Source of the DNA: Tritrichomonas musculus
Lineage: Eukaryota; Parabasalia; Tritrichomonadida; Tritrichomonadidae
Direction: 5' to 3'
DNA: 29,227 bases
Assembly: GCA_039105265.1 (NCBI GenBank)
Contig: JAPFFF010000242.1
Coordinates: 1-29,227, forward strand
In this document: piece after piece, positions 10,321 to 21,840 of the stretch
How the letters are laid out: each line of letters starts with the position of its first letter
How positions within the stretch are numbered: position 1 is the first letter of the stretch
Notes under the pieces: model-generated
Databases searched by the model: none
Seen by the model: only the letters and a program-made list of their open reading frames with translations
What the model was told of the DNA's origin: nothing
Position numbers and translations under genes: made by a program

Positions 10321-11640
10321 TGCAGTTCTCGTTGCATCTGATGATTCAACTGCAGTTCTCGTTGCATCTGATGATTCAACTGCAGTTCTCGTTGAATCTG
10401 ATGGTTCAACTGCAGTTCTCGTTGAATCTGATGGTTCAACTGCAGTTCTCGTTGAATCTGATGATTCAACTGTAGTTCTCGTTGCATCTGATGATTCAAC
10501 TGCAGTTCTCGTTGCATCTGATGATTCAACTGCAGTTCTCGTTGAATCTGATGATTCAACTGCAGTTCTCGTTGAATCTGATGATTCAACTGCAGTTCTC
10601 GTTGCATCTGATGATTCAACTGCAGTTCTCGTTGCATCTGATGATTCAACTGCAGTTGTCGTTGCATCTGATGATTCAACTGCAGTTCTTGTTTCATCTT
10701 ATTATTAAACTGCAGTTCTCGTTGCATCTGATGATTCAACTGCAGTTCTCGTTGCATCTGATGATTCAACTGCAGTTGTCGTTGCATCTGATGATTCAAC
10801 TGCAGTTCTCGTTGCATCTGATGATTCAACTGCAGTTCTCGTTGCATCTGATGATTCAACTGCAGTTCTTGTTTCATCTTATTATTAAACTGCAGTTCTC
10901 GTTGAATCTGATGATTCAACTGCAGTTCTCGTTGCATCTGATGATTCAACTGCAGTTCTCGTTGAATCTGATGATTCAACTGCAGTTGTCGTTGCATCTG
11001 ATGATTCAACTGCAGTTGTCGTTGCATCTGATGATTCAACTGCAGTTCTCGTTGAATCTGATGATTCAACTGTAGTTCTCGTTGCATCTGATGATTCAAC
11101 TGCAGTTCTCGTTGAATCTGATGATTCAACTGTAGTTCTCGTTGAATCTGATGATTCAACTGCAGTTCTCGTTGAATCTGATGATTCAACTGTAGTTCTC
11201 GTTGAATCTGATGGTTCAACTGCAGTTCTCGTTGAATCTGATGATTCAACTGCAGTTCTCGTTGAATCTGATGATTCAACTGCAGTTCTTGTTGCATCTG
11301 ATGATTCAACTGCAGTTCTCGTTGAATCTGATGATTCAACTGTAGTTCTCGTTGCATCTGATGATTCAACTGCAGTTCTCGTTGAATCTGATGATTCAAC
11401 TGTAGTTCTCGTTGCATCTGATGATTCAACTGCAGTTCTCGTTGAATCTGATGGTTCAACTGCAGTTCTCGTTGCATCTGATGATTCAACTGCAGTTCTC
11501 GTTGAATCTGATGATTCAACTGCAGTTCTCGTTGCATCTGATGATTCAACTGCAGTTCTCGTTGCATCTGATGATTCAACTGCAGTTCTCGTTGAATCTG
11601 ATGATTCAACTGCAGTTCTCGTTGCATCTGATGATTCAAC

Positions 11641-11760
11641 TGCAGTTCTTGTTGAATCTTATTATTAAACTACAGTTCTCGTTGAATCTGATGATTAAAC
11701 TGCAGTTCTCGTTGAATCTTATGATTAAACTGCAGTTCTTGTTGAATCTTATTATTAAAC
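11641..11760 (+). repeat. AT-rich variant block with TACAG change
   Basis: Same order TTA, GGA, TGA, TTA as the copy 1,440 bp upstream, but the second monomer starts TACAG. That base removes the PstI site. Confidence 0.87.
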
Positions 11761-12150
11761 TGCAGTTCTCGTTGCATCTGATGATTCAACTGCAGTTCTC
11801 GTTGCATCTGATGATTCAACTGTAGTTCTCGTTGCATCTGATGATTCAACTGCAGTTCTCGTTGCATCTGATGATTCAACTGCAGTTCTCGTTGAATCTG
11901 ATGATTCAACTGCAGTTCTTGTTGCATCTGATGATTCAACTGCAGTTGTCGTTGCATCTGATGATTCAACTGCAGTTCTCGTTGCATCTGATGATTCAAC
12001 TGCAGTTCTTGTTGCATCTTATTATTAAACTGCAGTTGTCGTTGCATCTGATGATTCAACTGCAGTTCTCGTTGCATCTGATGATTCAACTGCAGTTCTC
12101 GTTGAATCTGATGATTCAACTGCAGTTCTTGTTGCATCTGATGATTCAAC

Positions 12151-14340
12151 TGCAGTTGTCGTTGCATCTGATGATTCAACTGCAGTTCTCGTTGAATCTG
12201 ATGATTCAACTGCAGTTCTCGTTGCATCTGATGATTCAACTGCAGTTCTCGTTGCATCTGATGATTCAACTGCAGTTCTTGTTGCATCTGATGATTCAAC
12301 TGCAGTTCTCGTTGAATCTGATGATTCAACTGCAGTTCTTGTTTCATCTTATTATTAAACTGCAGTTCTCGCTGCATCTGATGATTCAACTGCAGTTCTC
12401 GTTGCATCTGATGATTCAACTGCAGTTCTTGTTTCATCTTATTATTAAACTGCAGTTCTCGCTGCATCTGATGATTCAACTGCAGTTCTCGTTGCATCTG
12501 ATGATTCAACTGCAGTTCTCGTTGCATCTGATGATTCAACTACAGTTCTCGTTGCATCTGATGATTCAACTGCAGTTCTTGTTTCATCTTATTATTAAAC
12601 TGCAGTTCTCGCTGCATCTGATGATTCAACTGCAGTTCTCGTTGCATCTGATGATTCAACTGCAGTTCTCGTTGAATCTGATGATTCAACTGCAGTTCTC
12701 GTTGCATCTTATTATTAAACTGCAGTTCTCGTTGCATCTGATGATTCAACTGCAGTTCTCGTTGCATCTGATGATTCAACTGCAGTTCTCGTTGAATCTG
12801 ATGATTCAACTGCAGTTCTCGTTGCATCTGATGATTCAACTGCAGTTCTCGTTGAATCTGATGATTCAACTGCAGTTCTCGTTGCATCTGATGATTCAAC
12901 TGCAGTTCTCGTTGCATCTGATGATTCAACTGCAGTTCTCGTTGAATCTGATGGTTCAACTGCAGTTGTCGTTGAATCTGATGATTCAACTGCAGTTCTC
13001 GTTGCATCTGATGATTCAACTGCAGTTCTCGTTGAATCTGATGATTCAACTGCAGTTCTCGTTGAATCTGATGATTCAACTGCAGTTCTCGTTGAATCTG
13101 ATGATTCAACTGTAGTTCTCGTTGCATCTGATGATTCAACTGCAGTTCTCGTTGCATCTGATGATTCAACTGCAGTTCTCGTTGAATCTGATGATTCAAC
13201 TGCAGTTCTCGTTGAATCTGATGATTCAACTGCAGTTCTCGCTGTATCTGATGATTCAACTGCAGTTCTCGTTGCATCTGATGATTCAACTGCAGTTCTC
13301 GTTGCATCTGATGATTCAACTGCAGTTCTTGTTGCATCTTATTATTAAACTGCAGTTCTCGTTGCATCTGATGATTCAACTGCAGTTCTCGTTGCATCTG
13401 ATGATTCAACTGCAGTTCTCGTTGAATCTGATGGTTCAACTGCAGTTCTCGTTGAATCTGATGGTTCAACTGCAGTTCTCGTTGAATCTGATGATTCAAC
13501 TGTAGTTCTCGTTGCATCTGATGATTCAACTGCAGTTCTCGTTGCATCTGATGATTCAACTGCAGTTCTCGTTGAATCTGATGATTCAACTGCAGTTCTC
13601 GTTGAATCTGATGATTCAACTGCAGTTCTCGTTGCATCTGATGATTCAACTGCAGTTCTCGTTGCATCTGATGATTCAACTGCAGTTGTCGTTGCATCTG
13701 ATGATTCAACTGCAGTTCTTGTTTCATCTTATTATTAAACTGCAGTTCTCGTTGCATCTGATGATTCAACTGCAGTTCTCGTTGCATCTGATGATTCAAC
13801 TGCAGTTGTCGTTGCATCTGATGATTCAACTGCAGTTCTCGTTGCATCTGATGATTCAACTGCAGTTCTCGTTGCATCTGATGATTCAACTGCAGTTCTT
13901 GTTTCATCTTATTATTAAACTGCAGTTCTCGTTGAATCTGATGATTCAACTGCAGTTCTCGTTGCATCTGATGATTCAACTGCAGTTCTCGTTGAATCTG
14001 ATGATTCAACTGCAGTTGTCGTTGCATCTGATGATTCAACTGCAGTTGTCGTTGCATCTGATGATTCAACTGCAGTTCTCGTTGAATCTGATGATTCAAC
14101 TGTAGTTCTCGTTGCATCTGATGATTCAACTGCAGTTCTCGTTGAATCTGATGATTCAACTGTAGTTCTCGTTGAATCTGATGATTCAACTGCAGTTCTC
14201 GTTGAATCTGATGATTCAACTGTAGTTCTCGTTGAATCTGATGGTTCAACTGCAGTTCTCGTTGAATCTGATGATTCAACTGCAGTTCTCGTTGAATCTG
14301 ATGATTCAACTGCAGTTCTTGTTGCATCTGATGATTCAAC
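12151..14340 (+). repeat. Block C, second copy
   Basis: Partner of 7681-9870 at offset 4,470 bp. Downstream of 14340 the partners diverge: here a C15 monomer leads into the 930-bp tandem duplication, while the first copy continues with A15 and TGTAG monomers. The break therefore falls exactly where a later, separate amplification begins. Confidence 0.9.
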
Positions 14341-15270
14341 TGCAGTTCTCGTTGCATCTGATGATTCAACTGCAGTTCTCGTTGAATCTGATGATTCAAC
14401 TGCAGTTCTCGTTGCATCTGATGATTCAACTGCAGTTGTCGTTGCATCTGATGATTCAACTGCAGTTCTCGTTGAATCTGATGATTCAACTGCAGTTCTC
14501 GTTGCATCTGATGATTCAACTGCAGTTCTTGTTGAATCTTATTATTAAACTGCAGTTCTCGTTGAATCTGATGATTAAACTGCAGTTCTCGTTGAATCTT
14601 ATGATTAAACTGCAGTTCTTGTTGAATCTTATTATTAAACTGCAGTTCTCGTTGCATCTGATGATTCAACTGCAGTTCTCGTTGCATCTGATGATTCAAC
14701 TGCAGTTCTCGTTGAATCTGATGGTTCAACTGCAGTTCTCGTTGAATCTGATGGTTCAACTGCAGTTCTCGTTGAATCTGATGATTCAACTGTAGTTCTC
14801 GTTGCATCTGATGATTCAACTGCAGTTCTCGTTGCATCTGATGATTCAACTGCAGTTCTCGTTGAATCTGATGATTCAACTGCAGTTCTCGTTGAATCTG
14901 ATGATTCAACTGCAGTTCTCGTTGCATCTGATGATTCAACTGCAGTTCTCGTTGCATCTGATGATTCAACTGCAGTTGTCGTTGCATCTGATGATTCAAC
15001 TGCAGTTCTTGTTTCATCTTATTATTAAACTGCAGTTCTCGTTGCATCTGATGATTCAACTGCAGTTCTCGTTGCATCTGATGATTCAACTGCAGTTGTC
15101 GTTGCATCTGATGATTCAACTGCAGTTCTCGTTGCATCTGATGATTCAACTGCAGTTCTCGTTGCATCTGATGATTCAACTGCAGTTCTTGTTTCATCTT
15201 ATTATTAAACTGCAGTTCTCGTTGAATCTGATGATTCAACTGCAGTTCTCGTTGCATCTGATGATTCAAC
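13351..15270 (+). repeat. Partial 43-monomer (1,290 bp) repeat
   Basis: 13351-13980 matches 14641-15270 at offset 1,290 bp. This looks like the 1,440-bp unit shortened by five monomers: the TGTAG module at 14101-14250 is present only in the first part of the offset. It connects block C to the 930-bp duplication. Confidence 0.8.
14521..14640 (+). repeat. AT-rich variant block in first 930-bp copy
   Basis: Positions 20/23/27 read TTA, GGA, TGA, TTA in four A15 monomers. Confidence 0.87.
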
Positions 15271-15450
15271 TGCAGTTCTCGTTGCATCTGATGATTCAAC
15301 TGCAGTTCTCGTTGAATCTGATGATTCAACTGCAGTTCTCGTTGCATCTGATGATTCAACTGCAGTTGTCGTTGCATCTGATGATTCAACTGCAGTTCTC
15401 GTTGAATCTGATGATTCAACTGCAGTTCTCGTTGCATCTGATGATTCAAC

Positions 15451-15570
15451 TGCAGTTCTTGTTGAATCTTATTATTAAACTGCAGTTCTCGTTGAATCTG
15501 ATGATTAAACTGCAGTTCTCGTTGAATCTTATGATTAAACTGCAGTTCTTGTTGAATCTTATTATTAAAC
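15451..15570 (+). repeat. AT-rich variant block in second 930-bp copy
   Basis: Same four-monomer series as the block 930 bp upstream. Confidence 0.87.
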
Positions 15571-17130
15571 TGCAGTTCTCGTTGCATCTGATGATTCAAC
15601 TGCAGTTCTCGTTGCATCTGATGATTCAACTGCAGTTCTCGTTGAATCTGATGGTTCAACTGCAGTTCTCGTTGAATCTGATGGTTCAACTGCAGTTCTC
15701 GTTGAATCTGATGATTCAACTGTAGTTCTCGTTGCATCTGATGATTCAACTGCAGTTCTCGTTGCATCTGATGATTCAACTGCAGTTCTCGTTGAATCTG
15801 ATGATTCAACTGCAGTTCTCGTTGAATCTGATGATTCAACTGCAGTTCTCGTTGCATCTGATGATTCAACTGCAGTTCTCGTTGCATCTGATGATTCAAC
15901 TGCAGTTGTCGTTGCATCTGATGATTCAACTGCAGTTCTTGTTTCATCTTATTATTAAACTGCAGTTCTCGTTGCATCTGATGATTCAACTGCAGTTCTC
16001 GTTGCATCTGATGATTCAACTGCAGTTGTCGTTGCATCTGATGATTCAACTGCAGTTCTCGTTGCATCTGATGATTCAACTGCAGTTCTCGTTGCATCTG
16101 ATGATTCAACTGCAGTTCTTGTTTCATCTTATTATTAAACTGCAGTTCTCGTTGAATCTGATGATTCAACTGCAGTTCTCGTTGCATCTGATGATTCAAC
16201 TGCAGTTCTCGTTGAATCTGATGATTCAACTGCAGTTGTCGTTGCATCTGATGATTCAACTGCAGTTGTCGTTGCATCTGATGATTCAACTGCAGTTCTC
16301 GTTGAATCTGATGATTCAACTGTAGTTCTCGTTGCATCTGATGATTCAACTGCAGTTCTCGTTGAATCTGATGATTCAACTGTAGTTCTCGTTGAATCTG
16401 ATGATTCAACTGCAGTTCTCGTTGAATCTGATGATTCAACTGTAGTTCTCGTTGAATCTGATGGTTCAACTGCAGTTCTCGTTGAATCTGATGATTCAAC
16501 TGCAGTTCTCGTTGAATCTGATGATTCAACTGCAGTTCTTGTTGCATCTGATGATTCAACTGCAGTTCTCGTTGCATCTGATGATTCAACTGCAGTTCTC
16601 GTTGAATCTGATGATTCAACTGCAGTTCTTGTTGCATCTGATGATTCAACTGCAGTTCTCGTTGAATCTGATGATTCAACTGCAGTTCTCGTTGCATCTG
16701 ATGATTCAACTGCAGTTCTCGTTGAATCTGATGGTTCAACTGCAGTTCTCGTTGAATCTGATGATTCAACTGCAGTTCTCGTTGCATCTGATGATTCAAC
16801 TGCAGTTCTCGTTGCATCTGATGATTCAACTGCAGTTCTCGTTGAATCTGATGATTCAACTGCAGTTCTCGTTGAATCTGATGATTCAACTGCAGTTCTT
16901 GTTGCATCTGATGATTCAACTGCAGTTCTCGTTGAATCTGATGATTCAACTGCAGTTCTTGTTGCATCTGATGATTCAACTGCAGTTCTCGTTGAATCTG
17001 ATGATTCAACTGCAGTTCTCGTTGCATCTGATGATTCAACTGCAGTTCTCGTTGAATCTGATGATTCAACTGCAGTTGTCGTTGCATCTGATGATTCAAC
17101 TGCAGTTGTCGTTGCATCTGATGATTCAAC

Positions 17131-18390
17131 TGCAGTTCTCGTTGAATCTGATGATTCAACTGTAGTTCTCGTTGCATCTGATGATTCAACTGCAGTTCTC
17201 GTTGAATCTGATGATTCAACTGTAGTTCTCGTTGAATCTGATGATTCAACTGCAGTTCTCGTTGAATCTGATGATTCAACTGTAGTTCTCGTTGAATCTG
17301 ATGGTTCAACTGCAGTTCTCGTTGAATCTGATGATTCAACTGCAGTTCTCGTTGAATCTGATGATTCAACTGCAGTTCTTGTTGCATCTGATGATTCAAC
17401 TGCAGTTCTTGTTTCATCTGATGATTCAACTGCAGTTCTCGTTGAATCTTATTATTAAACTGCAGTTCTCGTTGCATCTGATGATTCAACTGCAGTTCTC
17501 GTTGCATCTGATGATTCAACTGCAGTTGTCGTTGCATCTGATGATTCAACTGCAGTTGTCGTTGCATCTGATGATTCAACTGCAGTTCTCGTTGAATCTG
17601 ATGATTCAACTGTAGTTCTCGTTGCATCTGATGATTCAACTGCAGTTCTCGTTGAATCTGATGATTCAACTGCAGTTCTCGTTGCATCTGATGATTCAAC
17701 TGCAGTTCTCGTTGAATCTGATGATTCAACTGCAGTTCTCGTTGCATCTGATGATTCAACTGCAGTTCTCGTTGAATCTGATGATTCAACTGCAGTTCTC
17801 GTTGAATCTGATGATTCAACTGCAGTTCTCGTTGCATCTGATGATTCAACTGCAGTTCTCGTTGAATCTGATGATTCAACTGTAGTTCTCGTTGCATCTG
17901 ATGATTCAACTGCAGTTCTCGTTGAATCTGATGATTCAACTGTAGTTCTCGTTGAATCTGATGATTCAACTGCAGTTCTCGTTGAATCTGATGATTCAAC
18001 TGTAGTTCTCGTTGAATCTGATGGTTCAACTGCAGTTCTCGTTGAATCTGATGATTCAACTGCAGTTCTCGTTGAATCTGATGATTCAACTGCAGTTCTT
18101 GTTGCATCTGATGATTCAACTGCAGTTCTTGTTTCATCTGATGATTCAACTGCAGTTCTCGTTGAATCTTATTATTAAACTGCAGTTCTCGTTGCATCTG
18201 ATGATTCAACTGCAGTTCTCGTTGCATCTGATGATTCAACTGCAGTTGTCGTTGCATCTGATGATTCAACTGCAGTTGTCGTTGCATCTGATGATTCAAC
18301 TGCAGTTCTCGTTGAATCTGATGATTCAACTGTAGTTCTCGTTGCATCTGATGATTCAACTGCAGTTCTCGTTGAATCTGATGATTCAAC
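17131..18390 (+). repeat. Tandem 24-monomer (720 bp) repeat
   Basis: 17131-17670 matches 17851-18390 at offset 720 bp with no difference seen. Each copy holds a full TGTAG module, a T10/T14 monomer that keeps ATGATTCAAC, and a single CTTATTATTAAAC monomer. The interval 17671-17850 between the matched parts is a short run alternating C15 and A15 monomers. The second copy is also the start of block A's second copy. Confidence 0.87.
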
Positions 18391-19980
18391 TGTAGTTCTC
18401 GTTGAATCTGATGATTCAACTGCAGTTCTCGTTGAATCTGATGATTCAACTGTAGTTCTCGTTGAATCTGATGGTTCAACTGCAGTTCTCGTTGAATCTG
18501 ATGATTCAACTGCAGTTCTCGTTGAATCTGATGATTCAACTGCAGTTCTTGTTGCATCTGATGATTCAACTGCAGTTCTCGTTGAATCTGATGATTCAAC
18601 TGTAGTTCTCGTTGCATCTGATGATTCAACTGCAGTTCTCGTTGAATCTGATGATTCAACTGTAGTTCTCGTTGCATCTGATGATTCAACTGCAGTTCTC
18701 GTTGAATCTGATGGTTCAACTGCAGTTCTCGTTGAATCTGATGATTCAACTGCAGTTCTCGTTGCATCTGATGATTCAACTGCAGTTCTCGTTGCATCTG
18801 ATGATTCAACTGCAGTTGTCGTTGCATCTGATGATTCAACTGCAGTTCTCGTTGAATCTGATGATTCAACTGCAGTTCTCGTTGCATCTGATGATTCAAC
18901 TGCAGTTCTCGTTGCATCTGATGATTCAACTGCAGTTGTCGTTGCATCTGATGATTCAACTGCAGTTCTCGTTGAATCTGATGGTTCAACTGCAGTTCTC
19001 GTTGAATCTGATGATTCAACTGCAGTTCTTATTTCATCTGATGATTCAACTGCAGTTCTCGTTGCATCTGATGATTCAACTGCAGTTCTCGTTGAATCTG
19101 ATGATTCAACTGCAGTTCTCGTTGCATCTGATGATTCAACTGCAGTTCTCGTTGCATCTGATGATTCAACTGCAGTTCTCGTTGAATCTGATGATTCAAC
19201 TGCAGTTCTTGTTTCATCTTATTATTAAACTTCAGTTCTCGTTGAATCTGATGATTCAACTGCAGTTCTCGTTGCATCTGATGATTCAACTGCAGTTCTC
19301 GTTGCATCTGATGATTCAACTGCAGTTCTCGTTGCATCTGATGATTCAACTGCAGTTCTCGTTGCATCTGATGATTCAACTGTAGTTCTCGTTGCATCTG
19401 ATGATTCAACTGCAGTTCTCGTTGAATCTGATGATTCAACTGTAGTTCTCGTTGCATCTGATGATTCAACTGCAGTTCTCGTTGAATCTGATGGTTCAAC
19501 TGCAGTTCTCGTTGCATCTGATGATTCAACTGCAGTTCTCGTTGAATCTGATGATTCAACTGCAGTTCTCGTTGCATCTGATGATTCAACTGCAGTTCTC
19601 GTTGAATCTGATGATTCAACTGCAGTTCTCGTTGAATCTGATGATTCAACTGCAGTTCTCGTTGAATCTGATGATTCAACTGCAGTTCTCGCTGCATCTG
19701 ATGATTCAACTGCAGTTCTCGTTGCATCTGATGATTCAACTGCAGTTCTCGCTGCATCTGATGATTCAACTGCAGTTCTCGTTGCATCTGATGATTCAAC
19801 TGCAGTTCTCGTTGCATCTGATGATTCAACTGCAGTTCTTGTTGCATCTGATGGTTCAACTGCAGTTGTCGTTGAATCTGATGATTCAACTGCAGTTCTC
19901 GCTGCATCTGATGATTCAACTGCAGTTCTCGTTGCATCTGATGATTCAACTGCAGTTCTCGTTGCATCTGATGATTCAAC
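17851..19980 (+). repeat. Block A, second copy
   Basis: Partner of 1981-4110. Unlike the first copy, it runs after 19980 into the HOR series shared with 8071, 12541, 24421 and 28801 rather than into the short-period sub-array. The two copies therefore sit at the edges of different downstream neighbourhoods. Confidence 0.9.
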
Positions 19981-20370
19981 TACAGTTCTCGTTGCATCTG
20001 ATGATTCAACTGCAGTTCTTGTTTCATCTTATTATTAAACTGCAGTTCTCGCTGCATCTGATGATTCAACTGCAGTTCTCGTTGCATCTGATGATTCAAC
20101 TGCAGTTCTCGTTGCATCTGATGATTCAACTGCAGTTCTCGTTGCATCTTATTATTAAACTGCAGTTCTCGTTGCATCTGATGATTCAACTGCAGTTCTC
20201 GTTGCATCTGATGATTCAACTGCAGTTCTCGTTGAATCTGATGGTTCAACTGCAGTTCTCGTTGAATCTGATGATTCAACTGCAGTTCTCGTTGCATCTG
20301 ATGATTCAACTGCAGTTCTCGTTGAATCTGATGATTCAACTGCAGTTCTCGTTGCATCTGATGATTCAAC

Positions 20371-21750
20371 TGCAGTTCTCGTTGCATCTGATGATTCAAC
20401 TGCAGTTCTCGTTGAATCTGATGGTTCAACTGCAGTTGTCGTTGAATCTGATGATTCAACTGCAGTTCTCGTTGCATCTGATGATTCAACTGCAGTTCTC
20501 GTTGAATCTGATGATTCAACTGCAGTTCTCGTTGAATCTGATGATTCAACTGCAGTTCTCGTTGAATCTGATGATTCAACTGTAGTTCTCGTTGCATCTG
20601 ATGATTCAACTGCAGTTCTCGTTGCATCTGATGATTCAACTGCAGTTCTCGTTGAATCTGATGATTCAACTGCAGTTCTCGTTGAATCTGATGATTCAAC
20701 TGCAGTTCTCGCTGCATCTGATGATTCAACTGCAGTTCTCGTTGCATCTGATGATTCAACTGCAGTTCTCGTTGCATCTGATGATTCAACTGCAGTTCTT
20801 GTTGCATCTTATTATTAAACTGCAGTTCTCGTTGCATCTGATGATTCAACTGCAGTTCTCGTTGCATCTGATGATTCAACTGCAGTTCTCGTTGAATCTG
20901 ATGGTTCAACTGCAGTTCTCGTTGAATCTGATGGTTCAACTGCAGTTCTCGTTGAATCTGATGATTCAACTGTAGTTCTCGTTGCATCTGATGATTCAAC
21001 TGCAGTTCTCGTTGCATCTGATGATTCAACTGCAGTTCTCGTTGAATCTGATGATTCAACTGCAGTTCTCGTTGAATCTGATGATTCAACTGCAGTTCTC
21101 GTTGCATCTGATGATTCAACTGCAGTTCTCGTTGCATCTGATGATTCAACTGCAGTTGTCGTTGCATCTGATGATTCAACTGCAGTTCTTGTTTCATCTT
21201 ATTATTAAACTGCAGTTCTCGTTGCATCTGATGATTCAACTGCAGTTCTCGTTGCATCTGATGATTCAACTGCAGTTGTCGTTGCATCTGATGATTCAAC
21301 TGCAGTTCTCGTTGCATCTGATGATTCAACTGCAGTTCTCGTTGCATCTGATGATTCAACTGCAGTTCTTGTTTCATCTTATTATTAAACTGCAGTTCTC
21401 GTTGAATCTGATGATTCAACTGCAGTTCTCGTTGCATCTGATGATTCAACTGCAGTTCTCGTTGAATCTGATGATTCAACTGCAGTTGTCGTTGCATCTG
21501 ATGATTCAACTGCAGTTGTCGTTGCATCTGATGATTCAACTGCAGTTCTCGTTGAATCTGATGATTCAACTGTAGTTCTCGTTGCATCTGATGATTCAAC
21601 TGCAGTTCTCGTTGAATCTGATGATTCAACTGTAGTTCTCGTTGAATCTGATGATTCAACTGCAGTTCTCGTTGAATCTGATGATTCAACTGTAGTTCTC
21701 GTTGAATCTGATGGTTCAACTGCAGTTCTCGTTGAATCTGATGATTCAAC
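20371..21750 (+). repeat. Block D, first copy (repeated at about +4,770 bp)
   Basis: 46 monomers matched by the 45 monomers at 25141-26490. The offset is 4,770 bp up to the monomer at 21211 and 4,740 bp from 21271 on, because one C15 monomer at 21211-21270 is missing from the second copy. Otherwise no difference was seen. It resembles block C downstream of 8431, but has GCTGCATC at 20701 where block C has GCTGTATC. Confidence 0.87.
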
Positions 21751-21840
21751 TGCAGTTCTCGTTGCATCTGATGATTCAACTGCAGTTCTCGTTGCATCTG
21801 ATGATTCAACTGCAGTTCTCGTTGCATCTGATGATTCAAC

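Larger units (their letters stand above)
8881..11820 (+). repeat. Tandem duplication of a 48-monomer (1,440 bp) higher-order repeat
   Basis: 8881-10380 matches 10321-11820 at offset 1,440 bp. Two differences were found by eye: G8/C8 at 10111 and 11551, and G2/A2 at 10231 and 11671. The matched segments are slightly longer than the period, so the region holds just over two copies in tandem. Each copy contains one TGTAG module and one AT-rich block. The A2 change at 11671 is private to the second copy, so it arose after the duplication. Confidence 0.9.
14341..16200 (+). repeat. Two abutting copies of a 31-monomer (930 bp) higher-order repeat
   Basis: 14341-15270 and 15271-16200 match monomer for monomer by eye, with no mismatch seen, and they abut with no extra or missing monomer. 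After 16200 the sequence resumes the series found at 13981-14400 (now 16201-16620). That is the pattern left by unequal exchange that duplicated 31 monomers. Each copy holds one AT-rich block and lacks the five-monomer TGTAG module. The lack of differences makes this one of the youngest events in the window. Confidence 0.9.

Noticed and set aside
12540-19019. Minus-strand open frame of 2,159 codons with a Gln/Asn-rich decapeptide repeat, considered as a prion-like or structural protein gene
   Set aside because: Its start and stop are single TACAG or TTATTTC variants of the satellite. Three other frames are also open in the consensus, and there is no synonymous bias or non-repeat terminus.
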